Of a stretch of DNA of 36,246 nt, positions 34,467-36,246 are shown in pieces. The translations under genes and the position numbers were made by a program. Under the pieces are notes generated by a model, which saw only the letters and a program-made list of their open reading frames with translations, was not told the origin of the DNA and made no database searches. How positions within the stretch are numbered: position 1 is the first letter of the stretch; every line of letters begins with the position of its first letter. This stretch comes from an uncultured Acinetobacter sp. (GTDB lineage: Bacteria; Pseudomonadota; Gammaproteobacteria; Pseudomonadales; Moraxellaceae): positions 1-36,246 of the forward strand of contig CANQWW010000007.1 in NCBI GenBank assembly GCA_947627655.1, read 5' to 3'.

Positions 34467-34494
34467 TTGTCATATAAATGACATGCTGTATCAA
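34467..34494 (+). promoter_or_regulatory. Candidate sigma-70 promoter with overlapping palindrome
   Basis: TTGTCA (34467-34472), 16-base spacer, TATCAA (34489-34494). The inverted repeat TGTCAT-ATAA-ATGACA (34468-34483) overlaps the -35 box and could be an operator. Confidence 0.4.
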
Positions 34495-34526
34495 TAGACT
34501 AGGCAATAGCGAAAGAAGACTAAAAA

Positions 34527-34619
34527 ATGAAATTTAATAACTACCAAAATGAGAAAACCCGCATCTCAATCATCCTGATTATGCGGGCCTCATCTCAACG
34601 TCCGATGTCACATCCATGA
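34527..34619 (+). CDS. Possible 30-aa leader-like peptide
   Basis: ATG 34527 follows a purine-rich site (AGAAG, 8 bases upstream) and a plausible promoter. The product begins MKFNNYQNEKTRISIILIMR and ends ASSQRPMSHP. The Ile-rich run ISIILI resembles branched-chain amino acid leader peptides, but no ilv or leu gene follows; the next gene is crc on the opposite strand. The coding strand includes the 34558-34587 hairpin, so this may instead be only a - strand terminator region for crc. Translation is unproven. Confidence 0.25.
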   Translation: MKFNNYQNEKTRISIILIMRASSQRPMSHP

Positions 34620-34778
34620 AAAACAAGCTAAATCTTGTAGTTTGTTTTGTTTTCTTCCTACGGCTTCCTGTCCTTATGTTGTCATCCTGACATGTCCTTG
34701 TGCCGTGTGAACATAATGCGTTAGTTTTAAGTTTAAAAATAGTTACAAGTACGTCATGGCTTGTAAGCTATTATTGCT

Positions 34779-34806
34779 AATTGAGTGAACGATTGTTCAC
34801 TCAATT
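34779..34806. promoter_or_regulatory. Perfect 12-bp palindrome near the crc 3' end
   Basis: AATTGAGTGAAC / GTTCACTCAATT with a GATT centre. The core TGAACGATTGTTCA looks like a TetR-type operator, but the position 10 bases past the crc stop also allows a terminator or transcript-end hairpin. No T-run on -. Confidence 0.45.
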
Positions 34807-34816
34807 GATGGGTGAT

Positions 34817-35635
34817 TTAAAGTTTATAATCGATAATAACCGGTGCATGATCACTAAACCATTCATCTTTATATACCCAGGCATTCACCGTACGCGCTTT
34901 CCAGTCTGGCGAACAAGCTTGATAATCAATCCGCCAACCTACATTCTTGGCACGGGCTTGACCGCGGTTTGACCACCATGAATATAGCTCGGCTTCTGGA
35001 CGTACTTCACGGAAGGTATCCACATAACCCAGTTCATCATAGAGATGATCGAGCCAAGCGCGTTCATGCGGTAAGCAGCCAGATGCTTTCTGATTGCCTG
35101 ACCAGTTTTTAATATCAATACGTTTATGCACGATGTTGTAGTCACCACAAACGATGATTGATTTTTCCTCGTCACGCCACTGTTTCAAGATCTTTGCATA
35201 TTCTTCTAAAAAGTGATCTTTACGCACCTGTGCTTCTTCGCCAGATGAACCCGATGGCAAGTACAATGAACAAATGTGGGCAGTCTTGTCTAGACCTAGA
35301 TCAAACTCGGCCGAGATAAACCGGCCCTGCGAGTCTGCCAGTTCAAAGCCTAAACCATCGGTCACTGAGACAAAGGGTAAACGGCTATAAATCGCTGTTC
35401 CTGCATAGCCTGGACGTTCAGCAGGGAACAGGTGGCTATACCAGCCTTCAGGTTTAAATTTATCTGTCCACTGCACATGGGTGATGCGGCTTTCCTGCAT
35501 GCAGATCACATCCGCATCTGATTTTTCCATCCATTCGAGTAGACCTTTGGTCACAGATGCACGCAGGCCATTCACATTAATGGAAACAACACGCAGAATT
35601 TTTTGATCACTTGGATAGCTACTCTTTGGTATCAT
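34817..35635 (-). CDS. crc: Crc catabolite repression control protein (ExoIII-like)
   Basis: 272 aa of the exonuclease III / EEP superfamily. Divergent position next to pyrE is the hallmark of crc in Pseudomonas and Acinetobacter, where Crc (with Hfq in Pseudomonas) represses catabolic genes, including aromatic degradation in A. baylyi. Unlike Pseudomonas Crc, ExoIII catalytic residues appear intact: Asn in VNGLRA, Glu in CMQESR, Asp and Asn in CGDYNIVH, Asp in GWRIDY, Asp-His in SDHAPV. A nuclease activity is therefore conceivable. ATG 35635 is preferred; the longer frame to 35677 would overlap the pyrE start. XthA-type exonuclease III is the alternative name. Confidence 0.8.
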   Translation of the reverse strand: MIPKSSYPSDQKILRVVSINVNGLRASVTKGLLEWMEKSDADVICMQESRITHVQWTDKFKPEGWYSHLFPAERPGYAGTAIYSRLPFVSVTDGLGFELADSQGRFISAEFDLGLDKTAHICSLYLPSGSSGEEAQVRKDHFLEEYAKILKQWRDEEKSIIVCGDYNIVHKRIDIKNWSGNQKASGCLPHERAWLDHLYDELGYVDTFREVRPEAELYSWWSNRGQARAKNVGWRIDYQACSPDWKARTVNAWVYKDEWFSDHAPVIIDYKL

Positions 35636-35675
35636 GCTCAGGTTTAACCTCAAACTTAAAAAAATGGAGCACCTC

Positions 35676-36246
35676 ATGACAACGCAAGCGGCATTTAACC
35701 CACAAGCTTTTATCGAACTCGCATTATCACGTGGTGTGCTTAAATTTGGTGAGTTTACTTTAAAATCGGGTCGTGTGAGCCCTTATTTTTTTAATGCCGG
35801 TTTATTAAACGATGGTGAAGCATTAACAGGTTTAGCCGCAGGTTATGCAGCGAAATTAACCGAATGCAACCATGTAGAAGTGATTTTTGGCCCTGCGTAT
35901 AAAGGCATTCCTTTTGTTGCGGCAACTGCTGTGGCATTGTCACAAAATCACGGTGTGAGTGTCCCTTGGGGCTTTAACCGTAAAGAAGCCAAAGACCACG
36001 GTGAAGGTGGCGTATTAGTGGGCGCTGCGGTTGAAGGCAAAAAAATATGGATCATTGATGATGTGATCACTGCAGGTACAGCGATCCGTGAAGTGGTAAC
36101 TATTTTAAAAAATGCGGGGGCAGAAATTGCAGGTGTTTTGGTTGCTCTTGATCGTCAAGAAAAAGGTCAAGGTGAGTTATCTGCTATTCAAGAAGTGCAA
36201 AAAGAACTCGAAATTCCAGTTCATGCTTTGATTACCATGAAAGATT
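35676..36246 (+). CDS. pyrE: Orotate phosphoribosyltransferase (3' end outside window)
   Basis: Pyrimidine synthesis: orotate plus PRPP to OMP. 190 codons are visible and the frame is open to the window end. [19 protein letters not shown] is the N-terminal signature, [10 protein letters not shown] follows, and the PRPP loop is [16 protein letters not shown]. About 25 residues are missing at the C-terminus compared with the usual 210-220. GGAG (35666-35669) precedes ATG 35676. Only about 40 bases separate it from the divergent crc start, so the promoters must overlap. Confidence 0.96.
   Translation, partial: MTTQAAFNPQAFIELALSRGVLKFGEFTLKSGRVSPYFFNAGLLNDGEALTGLAAGYAAKLTECNHVEVIFGPAYKGIPFVAATAVALSQNHGVSVPWGFNRKEAKDHGEGGVLVGAAVEGKKIWIIDDVITAGTAIREVVTILKNAGAEIAGVLVALDRQEKGQGELSAIQEVQKELEIPVHALITMKD

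Larger units (their letters stand above)
34342..34816. other. Structured intergenic region between ArsC-like gene and crc
   Basis: 475 bases with no recognised gene but several signals: a possible promoter, a 30-codon ORF, a hairpin that would terminate - strand transcripts (34558-34587: CCCGCAT ... ATGCGGG followed on - by TTTTCTCATTTTG), TGTCA-TCC-TGACA at 34680-34692, and a long palindrome at 34779-34806. It must also contain the ArsC-like gene promoter. Confidence 0.45.

Noticed and set aside
1..36246. CRISPR arrays, tRNA or rRNA genes, prophage structural genes
   Set aside because: No regularly spaced repeats, cloverleaf sequences or phage gene blocks were seen on either strand.

Overview
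The window reads as a chromosomal segment of a gamma-proteobacterium of the Moraxellaceae, most likely an Acinetobacter species. This is inferred from gene order and protein sequence, not from a database search. Supporting points are a Crc regulator divergent from pyrE, a Pseudomonas/Azotobacter-type rhodanese (rhdA) overlapping psd, a periplasmic catalase followed by an ankyrin protein (katB-ankB), a SPOR/FtsN-like gene downstream of argS, and yqiA-parE as in E. coli. Core genes are moderately GC-rich. The interval 24.4-25.7 kb is visibly AT-rich and looks acquired.

Layout. 1-10.1 kb, mostly + strand: serB (5' end outside the window), a small membrane protein, an SCP2-type lipid-binding protein, a short non-coding MITE-like insertion, dtd (-), katB-ankB, pncB, the rhdA-psd pair and a LemA-GYF fusion. 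10.1-15.9 kb, mostly - strand: SPOR protein, argS, and a DUF924-lipoprotein-DUF445 cluster, with one DUF2798 protein on +. 16.1-22.3 kb: gshA, dsbB, an alpha/beta hydrolase (-), then yqiA-parE. 22.3-25.9 kb is an accessory interval: a PLD-like protein with a C-terminal winged-helix-like region, a secreted TPR-like protein, a degraded gene tail, and three XerC/XerD (dif/pdif-like) sites separated by genes for small hydrophobic proteins. 25.9-36.2 kb returns to typical chromosomal content: a Tsx-like outer membrane protein, an HPF/RaiA-like protein, an ankyrin protein, a MetA-type outer membrane protein, dsbD, a membrane diguanylate cyclase, an HSL-type esterase, a DUF2147 protein, an ArsC/Spx-like protein, crc and pyrE (3' end outside the window).

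Functional themes. Thiol and oxidative-stress genes recur (katB-ankB, gshA, dsbB, dsbD, rhodanese, ArsC-like), as do envelope genes (psd, LemA, lipoprotein, porins, SPOR). These are mostly separate transcription units bounded by good intrinsic terminators.

The most unusual structure is at 24433-25630: three 28-bp sites with the XerC arm / 6-bp spacer / XerD arm layout of dif. Two face + and one faces -. They delimit one cassette in direct orientation and one in inverted orientation, like the mobile pdif modules described on Acinetobacter plasmids, but here next to parE and carrying only unrecognised small membrane proteins.
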